Positions 32,836 to 47,687 of a stretch of DNA of 64,000 nt are shown piece after piece. The stretch spans positions 7,695,500 through 7,759,499 of the forward strand of contig BSQZ01000001.1 in the NCBI GenBank assembly GCA_033239005.1, written 5' to 3'. A program made the translations under genes and the position numbers. Below the pieces are notes generated by a model that was given only the letters and a program-made list of their open reading frames with translations, ran no database searches and had not been told where the DNA came from. The stretch's first letter is position 1, and each line of letters starts with the position of its first letter. Source of the stretch: Lamellibrachia satsuma. Taxonomy: Eukaryota; Annelida; Polychaeta; Sabellida; Siboglinidae.

Positions 32836-35800
32836 GTGAGGATGGGAGGAACTGACATTATAAGGACTGCATTATCTAGTAAGTTGTCTGCCTGACAACT
32901 TATAAATGTGATTCTCCCAGGAAAGTCTGCTATTCCAGTCTGCATGCACGCCTGCCCGCACATGCCTGCCCGCACACATGCCTGACTACCCACCCGCACG
33001 CATGCACTCGCTGATGGTAGGACCAATTCATAGAATAGACAGCAGACAGCTGATTTTTTTCCTTACAATGAAAATGACAGAATTAAATTGTTTTTCTTTC
33101 AGGCAAGATAAATATTAACATATCCAATTTTAGATAATGCCAAATGCAAATTGGCACATAGCATAGGGAAATGTCAACACAGTGTTGGAAACAGCAAAAT
33201 AAAATCTGTCCCAATGACTAGATTACACAATTACCGCACTGTACTACACTCAGTCCAGTTGCTTTGACAGAGAGACATTTGATTAACCTGATGTACCCTG
33301 AACACCAAAATTTCGGTGTTGGGATGTAGTGTTCATATTGATCGCTATGTGGCGCCACGCTCGTTCGCTTTGGTTATGCTGTTGGTGCCCGGATGAAAAC
33401 AACACATGTGCGGACGTTTTGAGCCATTTCTCGAATCGATCCGTCAATTATTAGTATTTTTGCGAATTTTTTGAAAGTGACCGATATTTTGTCAACGTTT
33501 TACGATTCATGGTTATGAAGACTATGAGCAGGCATTGAATCTGTTGGGTTTTACATCCGATAATATGGATGTAAATGACATTAGTAGCGGCCAAGACAAC
33601 AACATCGATGTGTCAATGATGAGTTTTACTGTATTCATTGTCTTTTGACATAACATTTGACTCACATTTGCAGAATTACTGCATTTATATTCCTTGAATT
33701 TTTCTTTTCTTTTCCATCAGTTATTATACTACAATATTTGGTGTGCTCTGATATATATGTCAATAGATTACATGTACCTATGAAACATTCATTATTATGC
33801 ATTTTGTGAACAGTTTTGTGTGCTTTATATGTATATATGCAATCAACCAAAATCATAGTACTTGCATGCTAATTGTAATATTTCACAGGTAAATGCAGAT
33901 ATTATTATAATTTCTCTTGCTGCTCATAGAGGACATGTAGGCCTACCTTGCAGTACCAAACTTGCCTCATTTTGTGCTTTATTGTGTCCATGAGTGACGA
34001 AATAAAACTAGATTTCGTATTTAATTTTTCACTTTGCGATTGTTTACATATGCTAATTATATGCTAATTAGCCACAGTTAATCATAACATTGATAGTGTT
34101 ATTACCATTGGTAAGATAAATATTCTGTGATTCAGAATATGTATATATTGTAAGGGTTTTGATGAAGACTTTACATATTACAGTGCATTTCATAATCCCA
34201 TGGTTTGAAACAAAATCAACTCCCCCAGAAATTCAGGGCTTATCAGGTTAGAACTGACTCGGAATACGACGAGCAGTAATTAGACATGAATCAAGACTCT
34301 AAAAATGAAACTGACTCTCGGTCGGTACCAACCACCTTGTGACAATGACTTCATACTTTCTTCATAGAAACTAAACCAACCATATTCTGAACCATCACTA
34401 ATCAATTCCAGTCCCTTGAGACTAGAGTCCATGCCAAGATACTCTCAGGTTTCCACACACGGCACCAACAAAGATCATTATAATAGTTTTCTAAATGAGC
34501 TACTTTTTTCTGCATGGTTACATAAGTGGCAGACTGGCATTCCCTGACACCAGATGCACTCTGGGCAGGCCGATTGAATTACTCCATCTCCACAAGACCC
34601 TGGGCTCATGCATGATGCAATGTGATATATGCATCACAGCTTTGTCAAACAATTTGCCGCTGCGTACTTCTCCCGATGGAGAATTGTGTGTGCGCAGCAT
34701 AATTACGCTTGCGCCATCGTGTGCCTACTACATCAACAACCAGCCACCTAGGCCTGCATGTCTCTGCTGTCTGTGATGGGTCAGGTCTTGTCCCATCACA
34801 TCAGAAATAACATAGTCAGCTTACATAACATTCAAACATCATCCCACGGCGAGTGGCACCAATTACAACAAAGCATTCAACAGTAGTAATTGATTCAGAT
34901 CAAACTGTTTGACTTCTAACACAGCACCATTAATTCTCAAGTTGTGAGCTAACCTGCTTAAAACATTCACTTGTCACTGCATTCCAGCCAATCTCTCTCT
35001 GTTCTGGTGAAACAAAAACAAAACTGATAAATTTATCAGAAGGTCAGGCTACATAATATATTGATGAAAAAACGTCTCTTGATAAGAAAATAGCGTCATT
35101 GTCCACTTGCCATATGGAGTGTTTGCTATGGATGACAATCTTGTTAAATCTTGTAAAATATTAATGAGAACCTCAGTGAATCATTTGGATAATGTAACAG
35201 TATAACTAGTGTTTCCGTTTGTCTATAATCACACATAGACTGCTGCAATATTGCCAAGAAGCCCTCCTACACCACAACAAAGAACTGAAACCCCTCACAT
35301 GCAATTGCTCAATCAAGCAATTCACGTCACAGTGTAAACAAATTGGAACGATAAACCAATGGAACAATACAGCTCAGCTCCTCTAACCATTTTTTATTAG
35401 ACGTCTAATTCTTCACAAGCAATAATTCCACCGTAATATCATAATTAATTTATAACTATCACAGCCATGACTAATTACACCTTAGTTAGCTCTGATGTTT
35501 GCAATCTGGAAATAATTGCACCGTTTGAAAGGAATTGGACCAGACCTTAATGTGTCATAATCTTGTAGAAAATGGCCGTCCCGATGACTGGGTGATGGTA
35601 TTTTGGGGGTAATCACATTAAACGACCGATTACAATATATTTAATTAAATTTGCATCAATTCAGTGTCTCGCCTCTACAGATTAGTAAAAAAATCGAAAA
35701 ACTTAAGTTCCTTCAATCATGTCACAAATGTGCTTTTGCTTCAACAGCAACGTTGTTTACAGCTGTCTCGGCCAAGTCATGCTGCACAAACTTCCCTGTG

Positions 35801-36244
35801 AAATATTTACTGCTACTGCCATTGGCATACACCAGTCTGCCATAAACAAGTGTAACCCTCTGCCACATCCTACAGTTTGTCCCCATCCTGAGTGTGAGAC
35901 ATCACTGGGCTGGGACCTTTCCCAGTGACACTGACTGTGGAGCCCCCACTGCCTGAATGATGCATTAAATCAATGCTTCTGCAAAAGTTAACCCTATACA
36001 CTCCAAAGCCAATTGAAGATGCTCTGTCAAACTTTGGCATTACCTCACTCTGTGCAGCACACAATATTGTTCTTAGGAATTCAACATTTCTGTCAGCATT
36101 GACACGTCAATAAATCTTACAGCTAACATGTCTGAGTATAGCCCATCAGTCAATTTGTGGTACAAGAACGTAGAAATACAAGTATGGAACAGCATAGCCC
36201 ACACACAGATCTGTGGACAGAAATGTGCAACACGTGGTTGACAC

Positions 36245-36415
36245 TGGTCAGTATGTCTGTCAGGCTGTCACTTGTTGTCAAGGCTGTCACATGTCTATCA
36301 GGCTGTTACTTGTTGTCTGAGGCTGTCACATGTCTGTCAGGCTGTCACTAGCTGCCCGCTGTCACATGTCGATCAGGCTGTCACTTGCTGTCATGCTATC
36401 ACATGTTGTGTACCA
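36245..36415. repeat. Degenerate GGCTGTCAC tandem repeat
   Basis: Imperfect units of the type CAGGCTGTCACTTGTTGTC / GGCTGTCACATGTCTGT, about six copies. Confidence 0.75.
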
Positions 36416-36881
36416 TCTGACAAGAAAATGTGGAGATTAAAAATCTGCAGCTAAATTATTTACAAAACTTCAGGCCAAATTCTGCTAAATATTACATTAA
36501 CTTTGAAATGCATTTTTTTAAAAGGCAACATTATTTTTTATATTCAGTAAAACCTTGAAGACGACAGGAAGGCTTTGCATGATGTGTAAGGTTTCATGGG
36601 TATACAAGCTTATGATTGCTTCGCAAATCCTTCATTCTGGTTATAATAATATCCTACGCTATATTGTCCTTTTTGTACTGTATGCGTGTTAAATTTTTTT
36701 CTGTTCACCCACCAAACTGCCTGCATCTTCAGCATGCGGAGTCTAGGCAGAGGGACAGAAACAATGTGTATGTCATACTAAGCCAGGTACCTTTGCACAC
36801 ACATACACGGTGTACACTACATGTACACAGGACCACACAGACAGTGACAGAACTGTGTGTCATCAAGTGGTGTTCTGATTA

Positions 36882-38108
36882 CAGTTGCGCCTCGTTATAA
36901 CGCGCCCCGTTATTATGCGGATTCGGATATAACGCGGTCGGTCGTGGACCCCAATTTTCTGCCACCAGGGGTGGAATGGTTGGGCTGCCATCAATCGTGT
37001 TTCACTGGCGTTGGCTTCGACCGGGCGACTTGTTAATTGCAATGGTGATTCACAAAAATGCGTTGCATGTGAATAAAACATTCACACATTCAGTGGTAAT
37101 TTAGACATCAGAGACGCACCTGCCAATTCGCTCCTGCACCTTTCAATCGACTGAAAACATAGAAGTTTAACCCGTTTATTCTACGTAACAAGCAGCAAGA
37201 GCGAGTCGATTTCAGGCGGCAAGATTAAACCATTCTTACTGAATGCCAATACATGAAAACAACTCATAGTGCATTGAAATAAAAGTTGAGTAAAATAGTG
37301 TTAAACGCAATTAAGCAAGCAACAGCAATATAAAACTTGGGTGAAACAGCAACGAAGTATCATTAGCCTTCCATTAGTCTGTTACATCACATATATCGTT
37401 CTCGAATCTTCGCTATGCTAAAATGCAAGGCGTACACGGTACGAGAAAAGTTAGATTTGGTCATCCAGATACAAAAGGGTGAATCACAATGCAAAGAGTC
37501 TCGGGAGATGCGCGTTCCCGAATCGACGCTTCGGGGATGGCTAAAGGATGAAGTGAAGCTACGAGAATTTTTAATCAACGTTTGCGTTGCAAGTGAAAAC
37601 TCGTATGTCCATGTTCCGCTGCTCGTCTCCAGGTTATTGTTTTCGATGAGCATTACTCAGTGATGCGTCATACAGTCAGTCCATCGTAAAAGATTATTGT
37701 TGATTTGTATTCCACAATTCTACACACGTGTATTTTATTCAGTTCAACTTTTTGACATTTTTAACTCGATACAACGCACATTGACGTTAATATTCTACTC
37801 TAAATAAACTTTATATACCGTGCGGCACAATAGGGCTTCCTCGCAGTGGCGATCCATCGTAACAGATTATTTGTATTCCATAATTCCACACACACATATT
37901 TTATTCACACATTAACGTTAATATTCTACTCTAAATAAGCTTTATAAACTGTGCGGGACAACAGGGCTTCCTCACGGCGGCGGGGATCAGTGGCGGAGTG
38001 GCGTGTTAATTGCCTTTCGTGGTACCCCTGGTGGCAGATACGGGAACACCTAACGTGCCTCGCTTACAACGCAGTCCAATACCATCGCGTTATAACGAGG
38101 CGCGACTG
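36882..38108 (+). mobile_element. Tigger/pogo (Tc1-mariner superfamily) transposon, internally deleted
   Basis: Terminal inverted repeats CAGTTGCGCCTCGTTATAAC (left) and its inverse GTTATAACGAGGCGCGACTG (right) are flanked by TA on both sides (36880-36881 and 38109-38110). The CCTCGTTATAACG signature is typical of Tigger ends. At 1227 bp it is about half the length of an autonomous element. The interior holds only the start of the transposase. The segment with TAATATTCTACTCTAAATAA is duplicated inside (about 37785 and 37915). Confidence 0.85.
37415..37663 (+). pseudogene. Tigger transposase N-terminal fragment (CENP-B/pogo HTH)
   Basis: The first ~52 residues (KAYTVREKLDLVIQIQKGES, then STLRGWLKDEVKLREFL) form the CENP-B N-terminal/psq-type helix-turn-helix of Tigger transposases, with the conserved STLRGWLKD. 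After REFLINV the sequence departs from the family and stops. The second HTH and the DDE domain are gone, so the element is non-autonomous. The reading frame itself is intact in the HTH, suggesting a fairly recent insertion. Confidence 0.82.
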
Positions 38109-38110
38109 TA

Positions 38111-41100
38111 ATCGATTTCGTTGACGACTGATTGGTTCATGCTTCTGATCAAGGAATCGATAACAATCTTGTTTGATCTATCATTCTGAATTCCACTCCG
38201 TCATTCCATGACTCATCTAACCAAGATTGCGAAAAGACACCGAGTACAAACCAAACCGTTTTGTTTTTCTTTCATTGACCATTACAAAAAAAAAACAGAT
38301 AGAAACAGTGATTATTTATCAAATATGTTGATTAACTTCTATGATCGATCACTGATTGATCATCGATCGGTTAGGTAAACCATTGATTGATCATGAACAT
38401 TTTACCAATTCCCAACACTAGTAGTACCATCACATACATACAGTTGGCAATTTACCTGTAGAATTAACAGAATACCTTGCAAATACCTTGCATAGCTACC
38501 TGACACTGCAAACAAGTAAAGAGCTGAAGGCTCACAAACAGCAGAGTTTATACACCTGCCAACTATCACCCACATGGTTGACTTTGTTTTTCACTTGTTT
38601 TCATGGCATTCCTTTGTTATCCGACCTCTTCCTGGTCAGCCTCGAGCAAGTTGTGTTTTGTGGGGAACTGATTCTGCCTGGGAGAAACTTGTACTGCCGC
38701 CAGCACATGCTCAGATAATGTCTATGTTGCTTTAGTGGGTCTAAGGAACAGTAAGCGAGTCACACTCTCAAACAACAGGTACACAGTTCATATCCTCAAA
38801 GCATCATTCAAAGCATGGGCCAACTCAAGCCACATTGTGCCAATTCACTCAGCTGTAGAAACAAGCAGTTGGCTATAGGCAGAAACAAGTAGCTAGTTAT
38901 AGGCAGTCGTGAAACAGTGTGAATGGATATAGTCTTTGTACAGTAAATGCAGCTCATGAAGTTGAGTTGATATTCGAATGCATGTACAGATTTGTTGGGG
39001 GAGGGGGTTTTCTTTAACTTTAAGTGATTCTAATGACAGATATCACAGATAAGAACACAGTGTTTTGCCGTTTGTTCTCCATGCTATTAAAACATAAAAC
39101 AAACACTTTAAAGTGGAGGCTCCTGTCTTAAAACGAACAGTAAAAATTCACAATGAAACTTATAGCCAAAAGGGCTATTTTGCCTCATAACCCTTTACAA
39201 ACATTCATGCAGAATACTATGCATACAATTTTGAAACAGCCGCTGTCCGACACGCTGTTTGAAGGACTATCAGTCAACCCAGTGCACTACTGAAGATAAT
39301 CAGTAGTTAATTGAAATGTGATAACCCATGGGCTGGGAGCCAATGAATAATGTACAACTACAGTTGTTGACATCTATAATTTGTTCTCCAGGTGCACATC
39401 CTGACCTTCACCTTGGCTACACGTGCAAGTAGTTTGGAACTTGGTGCAGGAAGCTGCCTGCTCGATGTGTTCAAGAGGCAGAGCCAACAGACTGTTATCA
39501 CAAGTGTTGCATTCTGTGATTGTATCAAAGTCCTGCTCTTGAGCAGGCGACAACCCCTTACACGTTACTACCAATGTCCCCCATATCAAGTCGACACAAG
39601 ACAAACTTCCCGTCACACGACAGTCACACACTCAAGTGTCCTGACCTCGCAGCAAGGAGTAAGAGCAAGGGGTAAGTGGGGTGACACCGCAATTAGCTTT
39701 GTCATTGGTTGTCATTACAGTGTTTCTTTGGCACACTGGAAAGTTTGTGTTCTGATTTTCTTTACATTTTCACAGCACAGTTAACTCAACCTCCTGTGTG
39801 AAATTCACGAAAACAATTTTTCCAGAAGTATTCCCAGAGTACCTGCACACAATCAGAGTAACTGAATATGACCAGAGTACTTGCATTTGCTAAAACATTT
39901 GCGTATGCCGGATTTACAGTTTTGCAGCTTTGACACAACATGGGTCAACATTTAGGCATTGGTCATTGGCAAACGCAAATGACAGCACAACTGCCAATAT
40001 TTTGCTTGGATTTATGCACATCGTTATATCAATAATCATTTCCCTTCGAGATTTGTGCTCTATTCATGACTGTGATACAAACCACATTGAGCAAAAGCAC
40101 ATTCACGGGACAGTTTTGGATACAAAGTCACAGTTGTGCCAGGAAATAATTCAAATACATAACTTACCAAAACTATTCACAGTAATCAAATCAGAATATT
40201 GATATATATATATATATATATAATTATTTCCTGGTTGTTGCTAAATAAAATAATAAATAATAAAATATAGCATAATTGTTATCAGTCACTCTGAATATAT
40301 ATAATTGTTACATTCTCTGATGGCTGTATTCATGCAATTTTGTTTCAGATTTTTATTTCCATTCAACTACAGGCCACAATAGCAAACTAGTGACCGGTAT
40401 TAGGTGGGATAGTTGGGATAGTTGGGAACACAAGGAAGTATTTTCCCATGAAGAAATTGGGAGTATGAAGAAGCCTTCTCCCCAGGGCAGGTCCCTGGTG
40501 CTGTATCAGGCAACAGAATGAAGTGTTTCCAGCAGTATCCACATGTAGAAGCAGCAGGCGTCCTAATCTGGGCTGGATCCATCACTCCCTGACAGCCTCA
40601 GGTGCTGTGTCCCCAATCTCATCACTCAGCCACACTGACCTGTGAGGCAGTGAGAGACTGGACGTGTGGACAGACATGACATGACAGATGGGCTTGTAGC
40701 AGGACAGTGACAATTCACCACATGGCTCAATACAGTGCTGTGACCTATAGCGAAAGCATCTCCTCACTGAGACCATCTAACTGAGAGCATATATAATTGA
40801 TACAGAGAGCATCTCCTCGTAGAGAGCATCTCATTGAGAGCATGTGTTTGGGCACACTGCAGATGTCGGCCACAAGAACAGGACAGTTCCAAGAACCGGC
40901 TACTGGATGGGAAAAAAGGGGAGGCTCCCACACGAAAAACAGGGATTGGGGAGAAGGGGAGGACACGGGTCCTTGAAACAGCTTCACAGTGGCTGACACT
41001 GCAGTGAAACAGAGTATCACAAGGAAAGCCAATCTAGCAGCAACTATATCAGTTTTTCTCATAAGAGTTTGTTGTTCTGATCCTTACTGCTCCTTGTCCG

Positions 41101-44100
41101 CTATGATCCCGCCAGAGTGCTGGCACATGACACGTGGTGGCAATACTGTAGGGACATAACCACAGCACTTGTGACACAGTATCATTTTTATGACTCCCAT
41201 ATCACAAGCTGTGAGTCAGGATGTGAGTGAGCCACATTTTTCAATGTCCATGTGGTCAGACAGTTGGCTGAAGGGGGAAGTATCATCAGTCGGGAGACAG
41301 GCCACATTTGATTTTCCCATATCACGTTTCTTTGGATTCCTGGAAAATCTGTCTGTAAGATTTCCTTTTAAATTTCACAGCACATTTATCCTCACAGATG
41401 CTGTGAAATTCGTGAAAATTATACCTTGTTTTTCAGCAAAAAGCACCCAACGCTGATACACCTCAATTTTGGCCCAGCCTGTTGACTGATTTTTAACTAG
41501 TGGCATGTTCTGCAGAATCGTCAACGTAGTGATACGCGAGCGATCAACGTCTGTCTATTGCCATCGCATGAAAGATCTAAAGCAGTAGCACAGAAAACAT
41601 AAAATTTTCTAATGTATCCGATGTGAAAGTGCTCGGAAAAAATTTGCTCATCACATACAATTCTCACTTTCCTAGAGACTCTATGTGGGTAATGGTGGAC
41701 GGACCGTAGATGTGGTCTGTGGTCTTTATGTCTGACTGGCTCCAGTCACACTTGATAACACTGCAGAGATTCTGCCATAGCCAATAAAGTTTGTACCCTG
41801 TAGTGTCTAAGACACACAGCCATGATGTCAAACTAGCAATGCTGTTGCATTATTGAACACACTCGTAAACAAGCATCACATCTTAGTCACCAGGTTGAAT
41901 GAAGAGGCTGCAGGAAGTTTCATAACAAAAGTACTGCTGTACCACACAACTGAGCAATATCACATGCGCTGAGTGCACACATACACCTTGATCTCTTGTA
42001 GGGAAACAAACACAGCCTAGCTGATTTACATCAACATTACAGCACTGTTGAATGGTGTTTATTTGTCACACCACCACCTCTGGCTCTATTATCTTTACGA
42101 CCTATCATCTTTATGTCCATCATCCACATCCTCCCCTCACTCACCTAATGCTGGCTATGTGCTGCAGTCCATCATACAAGGTTCAGTAGAACAGATTCAG
42201 TTTCACCCATCTTAAATTAGAAGCAGGGTAACCCGGTACAGTGTACACTGATAACATTGATAGCAGGCAATGATAGCATCCCAAGGAAACAGTCTTTATT
42301 GATTTCCAATCTGTTCCACAAGACTACTGCTAGGGTTACACTGGATCCTGTTAACCCGTTGGTCTCTACCACATCTATACCCAGCATTAACCCTATCAAC
42401 ACGTGTGTATGTCAATGTTTACTGTGCTGTATAACATCAACACTACCAGGTATTTGTTGTTCTTGTTCATCACCGTGACAAGGCTATTGTCCCATGCGTA
42501 GACATGCACAGTGCAATATCCGTCTTTGACACGTCACCAGCACAGGTTTTTTACGTGAAAGGTACAAAAACACACAATTACGCTACTGAGTTACACGCAA
42601 ACCACATGACGCATATCTGTGTACACAATTACACAACCCAGCCAGATAGAGCCCACTTGGTGTCAAATGAAATAAATATAGTCTCGTCACAACAACAGGC
42701 CATTACTAATTGTTCACAAATCATGCCACATGTATATTTTTGGTACCTACCCTCGTCGCTGAAGGTCAAAAAGCATCACCCTTCGAGGCCTCTGTACCCC
42801 TCGCTTGCCGGGCACAGTAGGTGGCGTCAAGTTGTAGATATTCTGTACGTCAAACATGGTGACTTATTGGCATAAAAAATCTACATAGCGTAGCAGCCAA
42901 ACAACAGGAGCATTGTAGCAGTTTAGCAGTCAGCAGATGCAGTCGAGACTTTCCGAACCAAGTAATCCGGGGTGGAGTATTTTATTTCGAATTATCGGAT
43001 CACCCTAACACAAACCAGCTGAAAATGCAGGAATCCATTTCGCGGCCGGTTATCACGGGACTCCGTGCTGGGTTGTGATGTGCTGTTTAACGAAACGAAA
43101 CATGACAACACACATTATTGTGGCGCTTCCACATGGAGGGCATCCGTTACAAGACACATACAGTCCTCCCTGCTTCTTTGTGTGATATTACACAAGCCCT
43201 GGCTCTTCCTCACACCACACGCGGCTCACAGCCGCTGATGCTGGAGACAAAGTGACATCACCATTCGATGAACAACCACTTCCCGTGTGACACAGTTACC
43301 AGGGTTATTACAGCGCATCGTCCATGCGGTTGTGATGCAATTATCAAACAGGCAGAGAGGCTGACAGGACTGCTGCAACAGGCTGGAATTATGCGGTAAT
43401 CAAACGTCAACTTATCTCTGGCAGCACTGAAACTGATAGGATCCTCAGTCCATGTGTGCTGCTGCTCTCATTGCCATCCAACCCTAGTGCAACAACTGCA
43501 CAGTGTACAGTCAAGTGTCTGTCCCGCATGGCACGGATCCTTGAGACAGCTGTCCAAGTCGACAGGCACTAGATACACTCATGTACGTAAGTCCCAGAGA
43601 CACACAGGGGCCAAGTGTTACCTAGGCCACCCGGTGCACAGCTAACATCATTCCCTGCATCATGGAACCCTGTCCAAAGATTGCACTCGTGTGTGTGCCG
43701 TCTGTAGGCATCACATCCTGTCAAACAGCATTCAAATGCAGCGAATAAATTAACAAAAACTGCTATACGGTATGTAGAGTTCCTTGCTAATTAACGAAAC
43801 CTAATATCTGCGGGAGATAGTCAACGTAAACATCTTTCGAGACAATTGCGGTTGAGGTAAACACTGAGCCTGCTCCAGTGATATCAATGCCCTGTCAGCA
43901 GCCACACTACAGTGAGTATTCACACTGTCTTGTTGGTTCCCACTCCATCACTGTGTCACACTTTGACCAGCTTCAAACAGCCAAGCCTGGCCATGCATCT
44001 CCAAGGCCTGTGTCAATCCACAATGTCCAAAACACATGAAAATATCACAGCACCAACACCAGCAAAGACCCAAGACATGCACTTGCTCTGAGCAGTACGA

Positions 44101-46310
44101 AATACAAAGATGATTGGCTCCACCATAATTAGGGCATCCACTGCAGTTGGATGGCCTGGGCCCGCCTCTTCTGACAGCCAATGTTCAGTGACCCTGTGGG
44201 CGCCTGGCTTCAATATAATTTCATCAGCACAGTGGCAAGTGATCAGGGTTGCGTAATCTCCCATTCTGGGATGAGTCAGGTCTCCTCAATGTATCACGTA
44301 TTATTGCGGCAGTTACATACATACAATGGATCAATAACTGCTGGGATGGCTATATTTATGCCTGCCTGTCTACTCATGGCATTGTCCTGCCTATGTATCC
44401 ACCAATGTGGCAGTCTGTCTGTCCTTCTGGATTGTTAATGTTATCCAGGGGATGAGGAACGGCATTTTCACAGTCAGTTAATTGGCAGCAGTCCCAGGAG
44501 CATAATAAATGCTGCATTGATACAGACTGTAAAATGAATGGACAATCTAAAAACTTCACACAGTGATCTCCCATTCCGGCTGCCAGGATAGAAGCACTTA
44601 ATCCTCTCGCCAGGCTAGCTTTTAGTTAACATTTTATGATGCCACACACAGACAGCCATCAATAATGGGAAGCAGTAGACACATTCCAAGAAACTGTCCA
44701 CAGTGAAAGCAACATGAGACGTGCCAGGTACTCTTAGTATGTTTTTTTTTGTTGTGAGGTCAACAAATGTAAACAGTTTCTGGGAGCCATCCCCACCACT
44801 TATGGCAGCCTGCCATCTCCCCCCCCATGGCTGATGTGATAAAAAGGGTGACAGTTGCTGTCTTCTGTCATGCCTTCTTTCATTTATCTGTCCCTGAGCT
44901 TCATGGAACATTTGCAGCAACAACTGTATGGATGTTGAATCATGACTTCCTGTCACCAGCAGGGGGGACCGCTCCCCTCCTCAGGGCTGTCATGGGAAGA
45001 CCAGGGTTGGAATACATCCTAAACATGAACTGTCAGCAGTCACACACATGTCACTCTCTGTCTAACGACAGTCCCTGTAAAAAATACTTCTCACTAACGC
45101 ATTCCAACAGAAACGGCACTGTGGCAGCCCGCATCTGTTTAGGCTATCTCCGAGACATAGCAGGCCCGCCAAATACAGGCTAGACCTAGTTGTAGAAATA
45201 TTGTTTCTTTTCACATAACCAAACCTGTATCCGGTGAATTTATTAGTAGACAAGCCATTCTGCTGCATAGTAGGTCGGCCACGTAAACTGGAGGTGGTCT
45301 ATTCATGTGGCACTAGGGCAGGTGCATATTGAACAGAACTGAAGCGTCAACATGCACCTCAAGAGTTCATACCTCATTAATCATGTCACAACTAGGGCCA
45401 TAGTCAACATATATGTGATAATGGTGCTATATTTGTCACAATGGTCGGTGATTTTCAAGCCGATGGGTAAGGTTTGGGTCTTTAGTACCCACAGACACTG
45501 GTGTAACTGCCTTGACAACATGATGTTTCTGCTCTTATCTCTGACAATAAGAAAGCATTATTGTGGTGCCTAATTTAAGTTACTGTTAGAAAAATAGAAA
45601 CAGTACATCCTTATTTTACATCCCCTAACACACCTCAATGATGGCGAAACATTTGTGTGCATTGAAGCACACTCTCAGTCCACTAAACCTGTAATTATAA
45701 TACATTTCTAGTCCATGGTGATTATTGTTTAAATCATAAACATTGTATTCCATCTGACTGGTGCACCTGACTGACTGCCTGCCAGCAGTATTCTACAAAT
45801 CACCATAAGCAACGTGTCGTTTCATCAAAGATTTATTAGACGAGTCACCTGGGTTGTTGGCCCGGCAACAATATCACGCCAAGGTGGTAGCTTTGGCAGT
45901 TCATACTTTTTTCTCAGTTGCTTTGGTTTGTACTCACAAAGTCACACGTGAGGGGCATGCTCCATTTGTTTCCCAATTTCTGTCCAAGTTCATTGGTTCA
46001 AAGAGAAGCCACAGTACAAAGTCTGTGGAGGTACACGGCTAGTTTCCAACATGTGACGCAACATGGCAAATCATTCATCTGTAGCAAGACAAAAAACTAC
46101 ATAATGAGCTGCCATTTCGTAACGCAAAACTATAATAAGTGGAACAACAACAATGTCTTTTCTTTTGAGAGTCTCCCCGGCAGAAAGGCAGAGAGTGGTT
46201 ACCTCTGCATAGAGATAAAATACATCCTGGGTGACAACCATCAAGAACATCTCAAAAACAGCCCATTCACTCAAACTCTATAAATAAAACATCAAGTGTT
46301 TTAGGAGTTC
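38111..46310. other. 8.2-kb stretch without a recognised gene
   Basis: I see no exon with family similarity, no RNA gene and no sizeable array. A short (AT)n lies at 40201-40221. Scattered ORFs up to about 130 codons are unsupported. Likely intron or intergenic DNA. Confidence 0.45.
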
Positions 46311-46317
46311 AGTCCTG

Positions 46318-46650
46318 GCGCAGTCCAGAATCACTGTCTGGTTCACAGTCCACAGTCTGATTTACAGTTCAGAGTCACTGTCTGGTTCACAGTCCAGAGT
46401 CACTGTCTGATACACAGTCGACATTCACTGTCTGGTTCACAGTTGACAGTTACTGCCTGATTTATAGTCGACAGTCACTGCCGGATTCACAGTTGACAGT
46501 CACTGTCTGGTTCACAGTCCAGAGTCACTGTCTGGTTCACAGTCCAGAGTCACTGTCTGATACACAGTCAACAGTCACTGTCTGGTTCACAGTTGACAGT
46601 CACTGCCTGATTCACAGTCCACAGTCACAGTCTGGTACACAGCTGTAAAC
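46318..46650. repeat. ~25-bp minisatellite (CAGAGTCACTGTCTGGTTCACAGTC-like)
   Basis: About 13 imperfect copies built from CACTGTCTGGTTCACAGTC with TTGACAGT and CCAGAGT variants. Confidence 0.9.
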
Positions 46651-47687
46651 AGAATAAGCTCTCACAAAGACTCCGAATTCCCATAAATAAAGACTCAGAG
46701 GATTTCAAGTGCCCAGATACTAATCAAATTACTAGGTATTTTGGCTTGTTCCTATAACTCCTAAAAGTACGGGAAAATAAAGGGCTCCTGAGCTAGGAGT
46801 TAATTACACTCTGTGGTCTATGGAACAATTTCAAATGCCTCTTTACTCGTTTGTAAACACATGCCAAGAATAGGCTGACAACTTGGTAGTCTTGCTGGTT
46901 CCTGCTCCCCAGTGGGGTGGATGTATTAGACAGGAAAGATCAACACAGATAATGACCCTGTCTGTGGTAGACTGGGCTAACCCATTAACTCAACAAACAC
47001 ACAGGTGTAACTCAGTAGCCATTCACTGACTGCACAAGTCACAGTCCCAGGGGAGGACCCAAGTGCAATCATTAGGAAGGGATGTAGGACAAATCCCAGA
47101 GCAGACAATGTGATGGTAGACAAACTCCCAGAAGGAGAAATCCATATTTATTTAATTAAATATAGAAAATATTCTAGTGCTACAATACAGGAAAACACAT
47201 TCGTGAAAATGTTCTTCAAGTTGGTAGAGAATAATGAAGTAAATTTGTTTTCTAATAATAAATACTGAGGCCATATGGACCAGAAAGACTCCACTCATGA
47301 ATCAAGAAGTGGGGGGATAGAGTCAGACATGTATAGGTTGAGTCAGACATGTATAGGTCGCCTGGGCTATGATTCCACTAGCTTGTGTTTCAGTATGTCA
47401 AATTAAACAGTGTAATAACCTGTCAGGGTCTGACTACACTGGGACCAACTAACAGAGGAACCTAATCCATCATTGCTAGTTCACAATACACAAGGCCAAT
47501 GTTTGTGTTTCCTCCAGCCAAGAATACCAGGAACATTCACCTCATCATATTTGATTCATCCACCTACCAGTACTGTTCTTATTTCTGAGAATGTGGACTG
47601 AGATCCCTCATATACTCTAATGGTGATACATAACATTCCATAAACAATAACTCATCCTACCAAATAAACAGGATGGAATCGTGAAGA

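Larger units (their letters stand above)
31458..36239. other. Upstream region: 5' intron of the RhoGAP gene or intergenic
   Basis: Apart from the repeats listed separately I find no exon here. Two short stretches look faintly coding but are unidentified: minus 32254-31970 (contains SQKHIVQDSKWDEIQMIQH) and plus about 33490-33648 (contains YEDYEQALNLLGFTSDNMDV). Either could be a decayed transposon ORF. Confidence 0.4.

Noticed and set aside
40745..41062. 105-codon minus-strand ORF with a signal-peptide-like start
   Set aside because: A hydrophobic start alone is weak evidence; the rest is unrecognised and there is no supporting context.
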